From an uncultured Acidimicrobiales bacterium (GTDB lineage Bacteria; Actinomycetota; Acidimicrobiia; Acidimicrobiales; SHLQ01): 48,803 bases of DNA. A program made the translations under genes and the position numbers. Of the stretch, positions 35,323 through 43,841 are shown piece by piece. The DNA is taken from contig CAKZVC010000009.1 of assembly GCA_937922235.1 (NCBI GenBank), positions 99,096 through 147,898 of the forward strand, written 5' to 3'. Within the stretch, counting starts at the first letter, position 1; each line of letters starts with the position of its first letter. The notes beneath the pieces were generated by a model. It did no database searches, was not told where the DNA came from, and worked only from the letters and a program-made list of their open reading frames with translations.

Positions 35323-36537
35323 GTGACTCGACTGCCCAAGGTTGACCCTGGACGCGCTGGCGCTGAGGCGTTTGTCGAAGCCCACTTCGCACATCTTGTC
35401 TGCGACGACGTCATGGGTTCGAAGCGGTTCCGTGGTGGCCAAACGGCAGCGGACTCTGCCCTCGCGTCGTTTGACGTTGCCGGGTATGCGAGCCGACGCA
35501 ATGAGGTGTTGCCGGTTGAACTGCGAGGTGCATCCGCGTTGTCTCCCTATATTCGCCATGGCCTGTTGACCCTCGGTGACGTGTGGGAACACGTTGGTGG
35601 CGGCCCATCGAAGGACGTGCAGAAGTATCGCGACGAGTTGCTGTGGCAGGAGTACAGCCGACACGTGTATGCGCGACTCGGTGGCCGGACGGCGACCGGT
35701 CTTCGCCACGAGATGGCTACGGATGCGCAGTGGGCCCGGCGAGAGTGGGATCGGTCGATGGCGTGTATCGACTTCGTCGTCACCGAGCTCGAGGACGACG
35801 GGTGGTTGGTCAACCAAACCCGCATGTGGCTGGCGAGCCAATGGTCGGTGCGAGACGGATGGCGGTGGCAAGACGGCGAGGACGAGTTCTTCCGTCATCT
35901 GCTCGACGGCTCTCGCGCGGCAAACCGGCTTGGTTGGCAGTGGACGACGGGTGTTGGCTCGTCAAAGCCATACGGTTTCAGCAAGTGGCAGGTCGACAAG
36001 CGGGCGCCCGGCCTCTGTCAGCAGTGTGAGTATCGCGACGCCTGTCCGATCGACCAGTGGCCCGACGATCCGGAGTTCACCACGACCACACCCGTAGAGC
36101 TCGGTCGGGTCGACGCTCCACCAGCCGCAGCTGGTCCTTCGGTCGTTGAACGACAAGCCGACCCGGACGTGGTGTGGCTTACGGCCGAGTCGCTTGGCGT
36201 GAACGATCCGGCGCTCGCCGCAAACCCGACCGTGCCCGTGGTGTTCGTCTTTGATGAGCCGCTGCTTCGCCGGTTGAAGCTGAGCAGCAAGCGGTTTGTG
36301 TTCCTCACCGAGACGCTTGCCGAGCTCGGCCGGTCGCACGAGCTCGAACTGCACCTTGGCTCGCCCAACGAGGTGTTGGCCGACCGATTGGTGTCGGTGA
36401 CACACGCGCCGGTTCCGGGCTTCGCCAAGGTGTCGAGGCCGATCAGTGTTGCCGAGCTTCACCCGTGGCCCTGGCTGCGCCAACCAACCGGTGGGAGCAT
36501 CCGCAGTTTCTCGGCCTGGCGCAAGTCGGTCCGCTAG
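35323..36537 (+). CDS. Photolyase/cryptochrome-like protein with permuted domains and four-Cys motif
   Basis: The 404-residue protein is arranged in reverse order to normal photolyases. Residues 1-250 are the FAD-binding domain: RHGLLTLGDVWEHV, LLWQEYSRHVYARLGG, NQTRMWLASQW, FFRHLLDGSRAANRLGWQW and SKPYGFSKWQVDK. Residues about 282-404 look like the usual N-terminal alpha/beta domain: DVVWLTAESLGVNDPALAA, VPVVFVFDEPLL and SSKRFVFLTETLAEL. Cys148, Cys232, Cys235 and Cys241 (one Cys, then CQQCEYRDACP) match the one-Cys + CxxC + Cys pattern of iron-sulfur bacterial photolyases. It probably repairs or senses DNA photoproducts. Begins GTG 35323, 10 bases after glnS. Confidence 0.75.
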   Translation: MTRLPKVDPGRAGAEAFVEAHFAHLVCDDVMGSKRFRGGQTAADSALASFDVAGYASRRNEVLPVELRGASALSPYIRHGLLTLGDVWEHVGGGPSKDVQKYRDELLWQEYSRHVYARLGGRTATGLRHEMATDAQWARREWDRSMACIDFVVTELEDDGWLVNQTRMWLASQWSVRDGWRWQDGEDEFFRHLLDGSRAANRLGWQWTTGVGSSKPYGFSKWQVDKRAPGLCQQCEYRDACPIDQWPDDPEFTTTTPVELGRVDAPPAAAGPSVVERQADPDVVWLTAESLGVNDPALAANPTVPVVFVFDEPLLRRLKLSSKRFVFLTETLAELGRSHELELHLGSPNEVLADRLVSVTHAPVPGFAKVSRPISVAELHPWPWLRQPTGGSIRSFSAWRKSVR

Positions 36538-36557
36538 CGCGTGCGATGATCTGACCG

Positions 36558-36989
36558 ATGGCTTTGACGATCTGGCGCGGCCCCGACGAAGCGCGGCGGC
36601 TTGCCGAGCTGGGGGAGACTGCCGACCCCGCAACGACCTCGTACCTACCTTCGCCGCCGGTGCTTGACGGCGACCGCACGGTCGCTGCTCAGGCAGTCGA
36701 GATTGCCCAGGTCCACGGCCTCTCCGAACCGGCCGAGCTCGCCGACTTCGTTGTTGACCTGCTCGACGCCGAGGACCTGCTCGACAAGCCGACCTGGCAT
36801 TTCAGTCGGGGTGAGAAACAGATGGCAGGCCTGATACGTGCGTTCTCACGGCCGTTCGAACGCTTGATTCTCATCGATCCGACCGCCGGCCTTGATGCTC
36901 GCCGGGTTCGGGCGCTGGCAGCCTTTCTCAACGACCTCGCAGCTGACACCGAGATCGATGTTGCGAGCGATGCCGAGGTGTTCCTGTAG
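36558..36989 (+). CDS. ABC-ATPase-like half domain without Walker A
   Basis: The 143-residue protein resembles the second half of an ABC ATPase. WHFSRGEKQMAGLIRAF (about 85-101) occupies the place of the LSGGQ signature, and LILIDPTAGLDARRVRAL (about 107-124) gives a Walker B and D-loop, although the Walker B Glu is Pro-flanked (IDPT instead of DEPT). TVAAQAVEIAQ (about 46-56) would match the TVxENV segment after the Q-loop. There is no GxxGxGKS. It is a degenerate ATPase that could act as a regulator or be a remnant. It follows the photolyase-like gene by 20 bases. Confidence 0.5.
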   Translation: MALTIWRGPDEARRLAELGETADPATTSYLPSPPVLDGDRTVAAQAVEIAQVHGLSEPAELADFVVDLLDAEDLLDKPTWHFSRGEKQMAGLIRAFSRPFERLILIDPTAGLDARRVRALAAFLNDLAADTEIDVASDAEVFL

Positions 36990-37001
36990 AGGCGGTTGCC
37001 G

Positions 37002-37478
37002 CTACATGATCTTCGTTTCGACCGTGGTTGATTCGGCGCCGCCCGCGTTGCGGAGCATCATTTGCAGGAAGCGCTTGTGCATCGGGATGGTCAGCGCCCA
37101 GTAGGTGGGACCGAACCATCGACTCTGCTGCACGACTTCGGTTTCGGCGGTGACCGCGTTTGGGCCGACGAATGTGTAGGTCAAGCGGTAGCGCATGATG
37201 CGCATGTCTTCGGCGAGTGTCACCGAGTTGTCTGTGCGCTCGATGACCTTCCAGTTGCCGATGGCCGGTTCGGTTCCGTTGCGCATGCTCTCGACGGCGT
37301 GTTCGACCGCTGCTCGGTTCTTCAGTCCGGTGCTCAGGCGAATGAGCCATGCGGGCTGACTGAGGGCCAGCCGTTCGATGAAGTCGTCGATCGATGTGAA
37401 GGGTTGAGCCGCCGTGAGAGTGAAGTAGTCGTGGTAATCGGGGTTGGTGAAGGCGCTTGGGCTGGTGATGATGGTCAT
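37002..37478 (-). CDS. DUF2867-like protein
   Basis: The 158-residue protein has the DUF2867 pattern: a Phe/Tyr-rich start (YHDYFTLTAAQPFTS), PAWLIRLSTGLKNRAA, GNWKVIERTDNSVTLAEDM, MRYRLTYTFVGPNAVTAETEV and RWFGPTYWALTIPMHKRFLQ. It should be soluble and folds as a SRPBCC-like or lipocalin-like barrel; its function is unknown. ATG 37478 is used because a longer frame runs through the operator region. The gene is divergent from a TetR gene with a clear palindrome between, so it is probably repressed by that TetR. Confidence 0.7.
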   Translation of the reverse strand: MTIITSPSAFTNPDYHDYFTLTAAQPFTSIDDFIERLALSQPAWLIRLSTGLKNRAAVEHAVESMRNGTEPAIGNWKVIERTDNSVTLAEDMRIMRYRLTYTFVGPNAVTAETEVVQQSRWFGPTYWALTIPMHKRFLQMMLRNAGGAESTTVETKIM

Positions 37479-37487
37479 GGAATAAGT

Positions 37488-37539
37488 GTCACAGAGTGCC
37501 AGTTGACTGGCAAGCAATTTCTGTCACAGTGTGCCAGTT
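37488..37539. promoter_or_regulatory. TetR operator region: perfect palindrome plus repeated half-site
   Basis: TGCCAGT-TG-ACTGGCA (37497-37512) is a perfect 16-base palindrome. A 17-base direct repeat, GTCACAGaGTGCCAGTT (37488-37504) and GTCACAGtGTGCCAGTT (37523-37539), has one mismatch and 35-base spacing. The arrangement gives three half-sites in the shared promoter region of the DUF2867-like and TetR genes. Confidence 0.65.
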
Positions 37540-37545
37540 ATTCGG

Positions 37546-37551
37546 TAAGGT
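37546..37551 (+). promoter_or_regulatory. -10 box TAAGGT of the TetR gene
   Basis: TAAGGT is followed by 6 nt and GTG 37558. It is only 6 bases from the second half-site, so a bound repressor would block it. Confidence 0.45.
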
Positions 37552-37557
37552 GGATGT

Positions 37558-38133
37558 GTGGCCACAAGAGCAGAGCATCGCGAACAGACGCTTCGAGCGC
37601 TGAGTAATGCCGCCATCGAGGTCATGGAGAGCGCCGGCCCAAACGTCGGGCTCGAAGAGATTGCCGACCGAGCCGGGGTTGCTCGTCGCACGATCTATCG
37701 CTGGGTCGACTCCAAAGACGATCTGCTGTTCATTCATCCGCGGCTGTGGCTCGACGTGTTCGACGCGGCTGTGGCCGAGCTCGATGATGTGCCCTTGAAC
37801 GAACGGATTCGCATCGGGTCGACGGCGGTATGCGCGGCCATCGATGCCGACCCCGAGCCGGTGGCGCGGTCCATGCACATCGTTCTCGAACACCCGCAAC
37901 TCATGCGTGGCTACACGGCGCTCAACCACGAGTGGATCGAACGAATGGCGACAGAGGTTCGGCGTGCTGCTGACAACCCCGATCGCTTCCACGCACGCGT
38001 CATCGGAGCCGCCATTATGGGTGTGATCGATGCCGCCCTTTTCGAATGGATTGCCCACGAACAACGGTCGCCAATCGCCGACTTCGTGCTTACTGGGCTC
38101 GATCACCTCGGACCATTGCTGACCGATCAGTAA
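37558..38133 (+). CDS. TetR-family transcriptional regulator
   Basis: The 191-residue protein has a classic TetR N-terminus: REQTLRALSNAAIEVMESAG followed by the HTH GLEEIADRAGVARRTIYRWVDSKDDLLF (in two parts), then a helical C-terminal ligand domain. It should control itself and the divergent DUF2867-like gene through the palindrome at 37497. Its inducer is unknown. A 13-base palindrome (38145-38157) lies just after the stop and may end transcription. Confidence 0.88.
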   Translation: MATRAEHREQTLRALSNAAIEVMESAGPNVGLEEIADRAGVARRTIYRWVDSKDDLLFIHPRLWLDVFDAAVAELDDVPLNERIRIGSTAVCAAIDADPEPVARSMHIVLEHPQLMRGYTALNHEWIERMATEVRRAADNPDRFHARVIGAAIMGVIDAALFEWIAHEQRSPIADFVLTGLDHLGPLLTDQ

Positions 38134-38144
38134 CTCTGCTCAAA

Positions 38145-38157
38145 CGACCCTGGGTCG
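38145..38157. terminator. 13-base palindrome after the TetR gene
   Basis: CGACCC-T-GGGTCG is a perfect inverted repeat 11 bases after the TetR stop. No T-run follows and the loop would be very small, so it may rather be an operator for the surface-protein gene. Confidence 0.3.
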
Positions 38158-38190
38158 GTCGACCTAGACACCGCTGGCATTTTCGTGCCG

Positions 38191-41100
38191 ATGAGTACTG
38201 AAACGGCGGATCGGAGAAGCGGGGTGGATCACGTTGAGTTTCAACACAGAAGACTCGGCTCGTCGCGCTCGTCTTACTTCGCCTTTGCGCTTCTGTTGGC
38301 CGGGATCGTGGCCGCCATTTCAGCGTCCTCGCTAAGTGCACAGGCCAACCCGACGACTGCCATCGTCAACTCCACGAACGATGCCGACGATGCAGACCTC
38401 GGCGATGGGGTGTGCGACACCGGAGCGCTGAACTCCGAGGACGATGCCGAATGTACGCTTCGAGCGGCCATCAAGCAGATGAACAACCTGCCCGGCGCCA
38501 ACGCGATTCACTTCAACATCCCCATCAGCGACCCCGGCCACGCATCGGGGGTCTGGACACTTCGGCCCGATCTTGTTCTCGGTCAGATCGCAAGCGTCAC
38601 CGGCCCCACCGACATCGACGCCACGACCCAACCCGGGTATGTCGACACGCCGGTCATCCGGTTGGATGGCACCGGCCACCCTGCCGGCACCGACGGGATT
38701 CTGATCACCGTCGGCGGCAACAACTCAACCCTGCGAGGCTTCAGCATCGTCAACTTTCTTGACGATGCCGCGTGGAGTCGAGCCAACGACGTGTCGTTTG
38801 TTGGCAACTTCATCGGCGTGAATCCTGATGGCACGCCCGGTCCGAACGAAGACGGCATTGTGGTGTGGGACGGCGCAGCTGGCACGGTCATCGGCGGCAG
38901 CGGCGCCGACCAGAACGTGATCTCCGCGAACACTCGTGCGGGCATTCGTGTGGTCGACCCGCTGACATCGGGGACGTCGATCACGAACAACCTGATCGGC
39001 GTCGGTCCTGACGGAGTGGCCCCACTGCCAAACCAGTACGGCATTCAGTTGTCCGGCAACTCGTCGAACACGACGATCGAGTCGAACATCATCTCGCACA
39101 ACACGATCTTTGGCATCCAGATGATGGACACGAGTGGCGTCATGGTCCTGGGCAACGAGCTCGACGCGAATGGGAACGATCACGTGCGCATAGCGGTGGG
39201 CGCCAGCGACATCACCGTCGGGGTCGCCGGAAACGGCAACGTTCTCACGAACGGCGCGAACGACGGCATCGACATCGAGAACGCCGGCACCGGAATCACG
39301 ATCGAAGACAACCTCATTGGTCAGACCGCTGCCGGGGCACCGGCTGGCAACGGTGACGACGGCATCGAGATCACCGACATGACCGGCGACGTTGCGGTGA
39401 TCAGCAACATCATTCGCAACAACGGCAAGGACGGCGTCCGGGTGTGGCCCACGACAACCGGCCCGGTCGTGATCTCCCAAAACGAGATGGCGAACAACAG
39501 CGCGCTCGCGATCGATCTGGGTGCCGACGGCCGCACCGCGAATGACCCGGGCGACATCGACGCCGGCCCGAACGGACTGCTCAACACCCCGGTCATTGTT
39601 GATGTTGCGCCCGCTGGCGGCTCGACGTACTCGTTGACGATCGAGAGTGATGTGCCCGCGGGGGAGTACGTGCTCGAGGTGTTCGAAAACTCGGCGCTCG
39701 ATGGGAGTGGATCGGGTGAGGCCGAGAACTTCCGGGGAAGCAGCACTGTTGTGCTTCCCGCAGGCGTGCACACCCACAACGTGCTGTGGAACGGGACGGT
39801 CGGCCAGTTCTTCACGGCGACGTTCACGGCAACGGCGACCAGCGAGACGTCGGAGCTCAGCAACGGCGTTCAGATTCCACCCCGGCCAAACGAGCTCACC
39901 AACCCAGGTCAGCAATCGAACCGCGAGAGTGATGTCGTGTCGCTGCAGGTCGACGCCATCGCGGGTGGTCTTGCGCCGCTGGCGTATGCAGCCACCGGGT
40001 TGCCCGATGGCTTGACCATCGACTCGGCAACGGGGCAGATCTCGGGAACGCTGAGCTACGACAGCGCTGGCGTAGAGACCGTCGAGCTCTCGGTGTCGTC
40101 GGCCGACGGTGGCACGGCCACGACCTCGTTCCTGTGGGACGTCGACAACCGCAACCGAGTTGCCCCGCTGGTGATCACGAGCCGGAGCAACGACGAGGGC
40201 GAAACAATTACCTGGACCGTCACCGCTGTTGACCCCGACGGCGATGACCTTGTGTGGAGTGCGACCAACCTGCCCGAGGGGTTGTCGATCGACATCGCCG
40301 GCAACATCACCGGCACCCTTCCGTTCACCGCGGCGGGTACTTACACGACGCAGATCAACGCGTTCGACGGCACGAACTCGAGCGCCGCGGCATTCAACTG
40401 GACCATCGTCGACGTCAACCGGGATCCGGTCATCTCCAACATCCCGTTCCAGGTCATGGAGTTGGGGTCGTCCGCTGACGTGCAGGCCGTAGCGACCGAC
40501 CCCGATGGAACAGCCGTGACGTGGAGCGCTATCGGTCTGCCCGACGGGCTATCGATCGATGCTGCGACCGGACGCATCACCGGCGTGGCTACCACGCCAC
40601 AGACGTGGGTTTCGCAGATCACTGCGACCGACCCCGCCGGCGGATTCGACACGATCGCGGTTGCGTGGAACGTGACGCCGCCCGCAACGACAACGACAAC
40701 CAGCACCACCACGACGGTTCCACCGACCACCACTTCCACCACAACAGCTCCGACCACAACAGCTCCGACCACAACAGCCTCAACCACAACGGTCGCCCCA
40801 ACAACCACCGCGCCAACAAGCACGTCGACAAGCTCGCTGGCCCCAACAACCACCGCGCCGACCACTACTTCGACCGCCCCAACAACAACGTCGTCAACAA
40901 CGGTGCCCGTTCAGTCCACGACGACAGCAGTTGCTCCGACAATCAGCGCAACCATTGCGCCGCCCACCGCTCCCACCACAACGGTTCCTGCAGTCATTCC
41001 ATTCGCCGAGCTTCTCGCCGTCGATGATCAGGCAACTGCCTCGGGTGAGTCGGTCGTCATCGACGTGTTGGCGAACGACAGCCATGGCGCCGATGTTTCA

Positions 41101-41670
41101 ATCGTGCGCACCTCGCCTCCCAGCGTGGGATCGGTGTCGGTCATCAATGGTCGGGTTGAAGTAGTGATCCCGTCGAGCTTCGCAGGCGAAGTGTCGTTCT
41201 CGTACACGATCGCCGATGAGTCGGGCCGTGAATCGACCGCGAACGTTCTGGTGGTCAGTACAAACGTGCTGGCTCCTGTCGAGGAAATCATCGCAGCGCA
41301 GTCTGGCGAGGTGACGTCCATCCCTGAGGCACTCGGTCGTGGCCTCACGCTGTTTACCGGGTTGCTGCAAGTGCGACTCTCAACGTTCGAGGCCTCGATT
41401 CTGGCGTTTGCCCCCATCGTGTTCGGCCTTCTTCGCTATGTGATTGTGCGTCGAGAAACACTGGTATCGGTCACGAACATCGCCCGCATGCAGACCGTGA
41501 ATGTGCAACTCGAGAACCAGCAGCAGTTCATGCTCCGTCACGATGCGCTGCTGTGGAGCGACGGCAAAAAGCGAACCGGCCGGTCGGGCGGGTCGTTGGC
41601 TCGTGTCGAGCTTCGCAACGGCCAGACGGCATGGATCGACGAGCACTTGGTAACCGACACCGGCTACTAG
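38191..41670 (+). CDS. Large surface protein: CSLREA, beta-helix, Ig-like domains, Thr stalk, C-terminal helix
   Basis: The 1159-residue protein has an N-terminal signal (FAFALLLAGIVAAISASSLS), then a CSLREA-type region (DADLGDGVCDTG ... ECTLRAAIKQMNNLPGANAI), a right-handed beta-helix (about 100-460) with repeated N-x-I/F-G and ITNNLIGVGPDG rungs, two or three putative Ig (He_PIG) domains with SIDSATGQISGTLSYDSAG-type loops (about 560-820), a Thr/Pro stalk (about 830-930), a Big_9-like domain (DDQATASGESVVIDVLANDS) and a hydrophobic segment FEASILAFAPIVFGLLRYVI (about 1070-1090). The C-terminal tail is basic and resembles an SH3-like fold. It is probably a large adhesin-like cell-surface protein. 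ATG 38191 has CATTTT ending 7 nt before. Confidence 0.75.
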   Translation: MSTETADRRSGVDHVEFQHRRLGSSRSSYFAFALLLAGIVAAISASSLSAQANPTTAIVNSTNDADDADLGDGVCDTGALNSEDDAECTLRAAIKQMNNLPGANAIHFNIPISDPGHASGVWTLRPDLVLGQIASVTGPTDIDATTQPGYVDTPVIRLDGTGHPAGTDGILITVGGNNSTLRGFSIVNFLDDAAWSRANDVSFVGNFIGVNPDGTPGPNEDGIVVWDGAAGTVIGGSGADQNVISANTRAGIRVVDPLTSGTSITNNLIGVGPDGVAPLPNQYGIQLSGNSSNTTIESNIISHNTIFGIQMMDTSGVMVLGNELDANGNDHVRIAVGASDITVGVAGNGNVLTNGANDGIDIENAGTGITIEDNLIGQTAAGAPAGNGDDGIEITDMTGDVAVISNIIRNNGKDGVRVWPTTTGPVVISQNEMANNSALAIDLGADGRTANDPGDIDAGPNGLLNTPVIVDVAPAGGSTYSLTIESDVPAGEYVLEVFENSALDGSGSGEAENFRGSSTVVLPAGVHTHNVLWNGTVGQFFTATFTATATSETSELSNGVQIPPRPNELTNPGQQSNRESDVVSLQVDAIAGGLAPLAYAATGLPDGLTIDSATGQISGTLSYDSAGVETVELSVSSADGGTATTSFLWDVDNRNRVAPLVITSRSNDEGETITWTVTAVDPDGDDLVWSATNLPEGLSIDIAGNITGTLPFTAAGTYTTQINAFDGTNSSAAAFNWTIVDVNRDPVISNIPFQVMELGSSADVQAVATDPDGTAVTWSAIGLPDGLSIDAATGRITGVATTPQTWVSQITATDPAGGFDTIAVAWNVTPPATTTTTSTTTTVPPTTTSTTTAPTTTAPTTTASTTTVAPTTTAPTSTSTSSLAPTTTAPTTTSTAPTTTSSTTVPVQSTTTAVAPTISATIAPPTAPTTTVPAVIPFAELLAVDDQATASGESVVIDVLANDSHGADVSIVRTSPPSVGSVSVINGRVEVVIPSSFAGEVSFSYTIADESGRESTANVLVVSTNVLAPVEEIIAAQSGEVTSIPEALGRGLTLFTGLLQVRLSTFEASILAFAPIVFGLLRYVIVRRETLVSVTNIARMQTVNVQLENQQQFMLRHDALLWSDGKKRTGRSGGSLARVELRNGQTAWIDEHLVTDTGY
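40678..40990 (+). repeat. Thr/Pro-rich stalk coding repeat of the surface protein
   Basis: ACN and CCN codons with ACAACAGCTCCGACC units code for TTAPTT repeats. The DNA repeats explain several false frames on the other strand. Confidence 0.85.
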
Positions 41671-41679
41671 CGGACATCG

Positions 41680-42306
41680 CTATCTGCGGCGAAGGCGGAT
41701 CCCGCGATCGCGGGTGACGTCGAGTAGCTCGCCGTTGATTTGCAGAGGGCGGACCCGAGCTCGAAGACGTTTCACGAGCGAGTCCAACGCTTGGGCGGTG
41801 ACACCATCGGCGGCGACGTCGCTCCACACGTGATCGATGATTGCCTCGCGGGAAACGTAGGCATCGGCCTTGCTGTCAAGGAGCTCCACGAGCGCTTGCT
41901 GGCGTTGAGAGAGTGGTGGGTCGATGAGCTGAGCATCGACCCACACCGCTTGCGTGTCAGGATCGATCCACAATCCGGAGAGTCGCCCGATGAAGGGTGC
42001 TGCAGGAGTGGCGGCCGGATCGACGAATCGAAACGAAGCGACGCCGGCAAATACGATCTCATCTCCGTCGCGAAGCGGCTGCGCTGCTTCGTCGATGCGA
42101 ATTCCGTTCAGGAAGGTGCCATTGCGGCTACCGAGATCGCGAACAACGTAGCCATGTTCTGTTCGGTCGATCTGTGCATGCGATCGCGATATCGACTGTG
42201 CGTCGAGGTGAAGGCCGCAAGTGGCGTCGCGTCCGATTGTCAACGGCAGTTCGTCGAGCCGGAACTGGTTGCCGTCGGGTAAGCGGCGAAGTACGGCGGG
42301 GGTCAC
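41680..42306 (-). CDS. FHA-domain winged-helix (OmpR/SARP-type) regulator
   Basis: The 208-residue protein combines an FHA domain and a DNA-binding domain. Residues about 15-85 are FHA: LPLTIGRDATCGLHL, SISRSHAQI and DLGSRNGTFLNGIRI, with the Gly-Arg, Ser-x-x-His and Asn residues that bind phosphothreonine. Residues about 115-208 are a C-terminal OmpR-type winged helix: LSQRQQALVELLDSKADAYVS, AIIDHVWSD, LDSLVKRLRARV and GIRLRRR. It can thus read a phosphorylated kinase and bind DNA. ATG 42306 overlaps the kinase stop codon in an ATGA, so the two are coupled. Confidence 0.88.
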   Translation of the reverse strand: MTPAVLRRLPDGNQFRLDELPLTIGRDATCGLHLDAQSISRSHAQIDRTEHGYVVRDLGSRNGTFLNGIRIDEAAQPLRDGDEIVFAGVASFRFVDPAATPAAPFIGRLSGLWIDPDTQAVWVDAQLIDPPLSQRQQALVELLDSKADAYVSREAIIDHVWSDVAADGVTAQALDSLVKRLRARVRPLQINGELLDVTRDRGIRLRRR

Positions 42307-43766
42307 TGCTCAACCTCGCTGAGGCAATCCGCTTCCGGGCCGAAGATGACTTCGTCGACCAGAAGTGATCCGCCTGACCCGTCCTTGAAGAAGGTTGGCA
42401 CTGCGTAGACGGCACCCTCAGGGGCGCTGGAGAAGATCAGAGCTCGTTCGCCTTCGACGCTGCCCACACTCGCTCCAACCAATGCTTCGGCGCGGGTGTT
42501 GGTGAGTTCGTCAAAGTTCGCATCGAGGTAGTCGACGTACATCGTGGTTACGTCGGGACGTCCTTGGCGCCGCATCCACGCCGAGAGGATGAACGCCGAG
42601 TTGCCGTCGATCGGGATGATCTCGCCGTAGATGCCGAATGCACCATTGGCGCCAACTCGCAACGCTGAGGTCGCATCAACGCCGCCACCCTCGGCAATGA
42701 CGGTCGTATTTGTCTTGTCGCCGAGGTAGTAGTGCTCGGGAACGTCTGGTCCTTCAAATCCGGTGTTGGTTGCCAGGTTGCACAACGCCGTGGCGGCATC
42801 TCCCGCGGCAGCACCGAGTTGGTTGGCAAGCTCGCTAGTCGACCTCGACTCGTCAGTGCTAAGTCGATTGACCAGTACGAATAGGGCAACGGCGGCGACC
42901 GCGAGAAGCAGTGCAAGCCGAAGAGAACCGCTCGGGCGTTCTCGTTGCGCAGGCTTTCCTGGGCCGTCGTCGTGGAGGTGGCGTGCGAGTTCGGAGGCAG
43001 ACCTCGGTCGTTCTTCGGGCAACTTGGCCAGACCGGCGAGCAGCCCATCTTCGACCGCTCCTGGGAGATCGGGCCGGTGCTCGGTAGGGGCGTCAGGGGT
43101 GGATGATGCGTGATGGCCGAGCATGGCGATCGGTGTGGCGACGTCATCGAATGGTGAGGTGCCGGTGAGTGCTTCGTAGGCAATCAACGTGAGCGCATAG
43201 ATGTCACTTGCCTGGGTGGGGGCGTGTCCTGCTGCGACTTCGGGTGACGCGAACCTCGGCGTGGTCTCGAGCTGAATTCCTGTGGTCCGGTCGAGAGGTT
43301 GACGTACGTCGCTCAGGCGCTTGGCAGTTGCGAGGTCGATGATCGTGGGGTGATCGTCGGCGCTGATGAGCACGTTCGAGGGAGCAAGGTCGCCGTGCAC
43401 GAAGCCTGCGTCATGAAGTGCATCGAGAGCGTCGGCAAGTTGGGTGATGATTCGTCGGGTTCGCTCGAGGGAGAGTGGGCCCGACCGGTCGAGCAGGTGA
43501 CCGAGAGTCTCTCCTTCGATCCATGGCAGCACCAACCATGAGCCGCCAGTGGTGAGCTCGGCCTGGCCGAGCAGACCGATGATGCCCGGATGGTCGAGCT
43601 CGGCCAGGCACTCGGCTTCGCTTGTCGCCGCTGCAGCGTCGTCGTGCACTTTGATCGCAACGGTGCGGTCGTCTGCGGTGTGCGCTCGATAGACGGTGCC
43701 CGATCGGCCGCGGGCGACGGGTTGGTCGATGGTGTAGGCACCGACCGTGCGTCCCGCGTCCAACAT
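42303..43766 (-). CDS. Transmembrane Ser/Thr protein kinase with carbohydrate-binding-like outer domain
   Basis: The 487-residue protein has a kinase domain (1-255): glycine loop ARGRSGTVYRAH (19-29), VAIK Lys39, HGDLAPSN (124-131; the usual HRDxKxxN has Gly for Arg), IDLATAKRL (142-150, the DFG place) and SPEVAAGHAPTQASDIYAL. A single membrane helix (about 268-288, LALLLAVAAVALFVLVN) is followed by an outer domain (300-487) that starts NTGFEGPDVPEHYYLGD and has ILSAWMRRQGR; this resembles CBM4/9-type carbohydrate-binding sandwiches. It would sense glycans outside and phosphorylate the FHA regulator inside. ATG 43766 has AATACT ending 6 nt upstream. Confidence 0.85.
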   Translation of the reverse strand: MLDAGRTVGAYTIDQPVARGRSGTVYRAHTADDRTVAIKVHDDAAAATSEAECLAELDHPGIIGLLGQAELTTGGSWLVLPWIEGETLGHLLDRSGPLSLERTRRIITQLADALDALHDAGFVHGDLAPSNVLISADDHPTIIDLATAKRLSDVRQPLDRTTGIQLETTPRFASPEVAAGHAPTQASDIYALTLIAYEALTGTSPFDDVATPIAMLGHHASSTPDAPTEHRPDLPGAVEDGLLAGLAKLPEERPRSASELARHLHDDGPGKPAQRERPSGSLRLALLLAVAAVALFVLVNRLSTDESRSTSELANQLGAAAGDAATALCNLATNTGFEGPDVPEHYYLGDKTNTTVIAEGGGVDATSALRVGANGAFGIYGEIIPIDGNSAFILSAWMRRQGRPDVTTMYVDYLDANFDELTNTRAEALVGASVGSVEGERALIFSSAPEGAVYAVPTFFKDGSGGSLLVDEVIFGPEADCLSEVEQ

Positions 43767-43772
43767 GTATCC

Positions 43773-43778
43773 AGTATT
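43773..43778 (-). promoter_or_regulatory. -10 box AATACT of the kinase operon
   Basis: On the minus strand AATACT is followed by 6 nt (GGATAC) and ATG 43766. The first heptamer repeat begins 5 bases upstream of it. Confidence 0.5.
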
Positions 43779-43783
43779 GCACC

Positions 43784-43822
43784 GGCAAGTACTGCCAGGT
43801 TCGCGCCAGGTTCGCGCCAAGT
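43784..43822. promoter_or_regulatory. Four heptamer direct repeats, SARP/OmpR-type binding site
   Basis: GGCAAGT (43784), GCCAGGT (43794), GCCAGGT (43805) and GCCAAGT (43816) start at 10, 11 and 11 bases from one another. Direct heptamers one helical turn apart are what OmpR-fold winged-helix activators bind. They lie between the kinase promoter and the promoter of the secreted protein. Confidence 0.6.
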
Positions 43823-43841
43823 ACGGAGGAGGCCGCATCTT

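Noticed and set aside
32883..35501. Long minus-strand frame of 872 codons antisense to the hydroxylase and glnS
   Set aside because: It is fully antisense to two well-supported genes, has no family-like motifs and has the composition of a reverse-complement shadow in GC-rich DNA.
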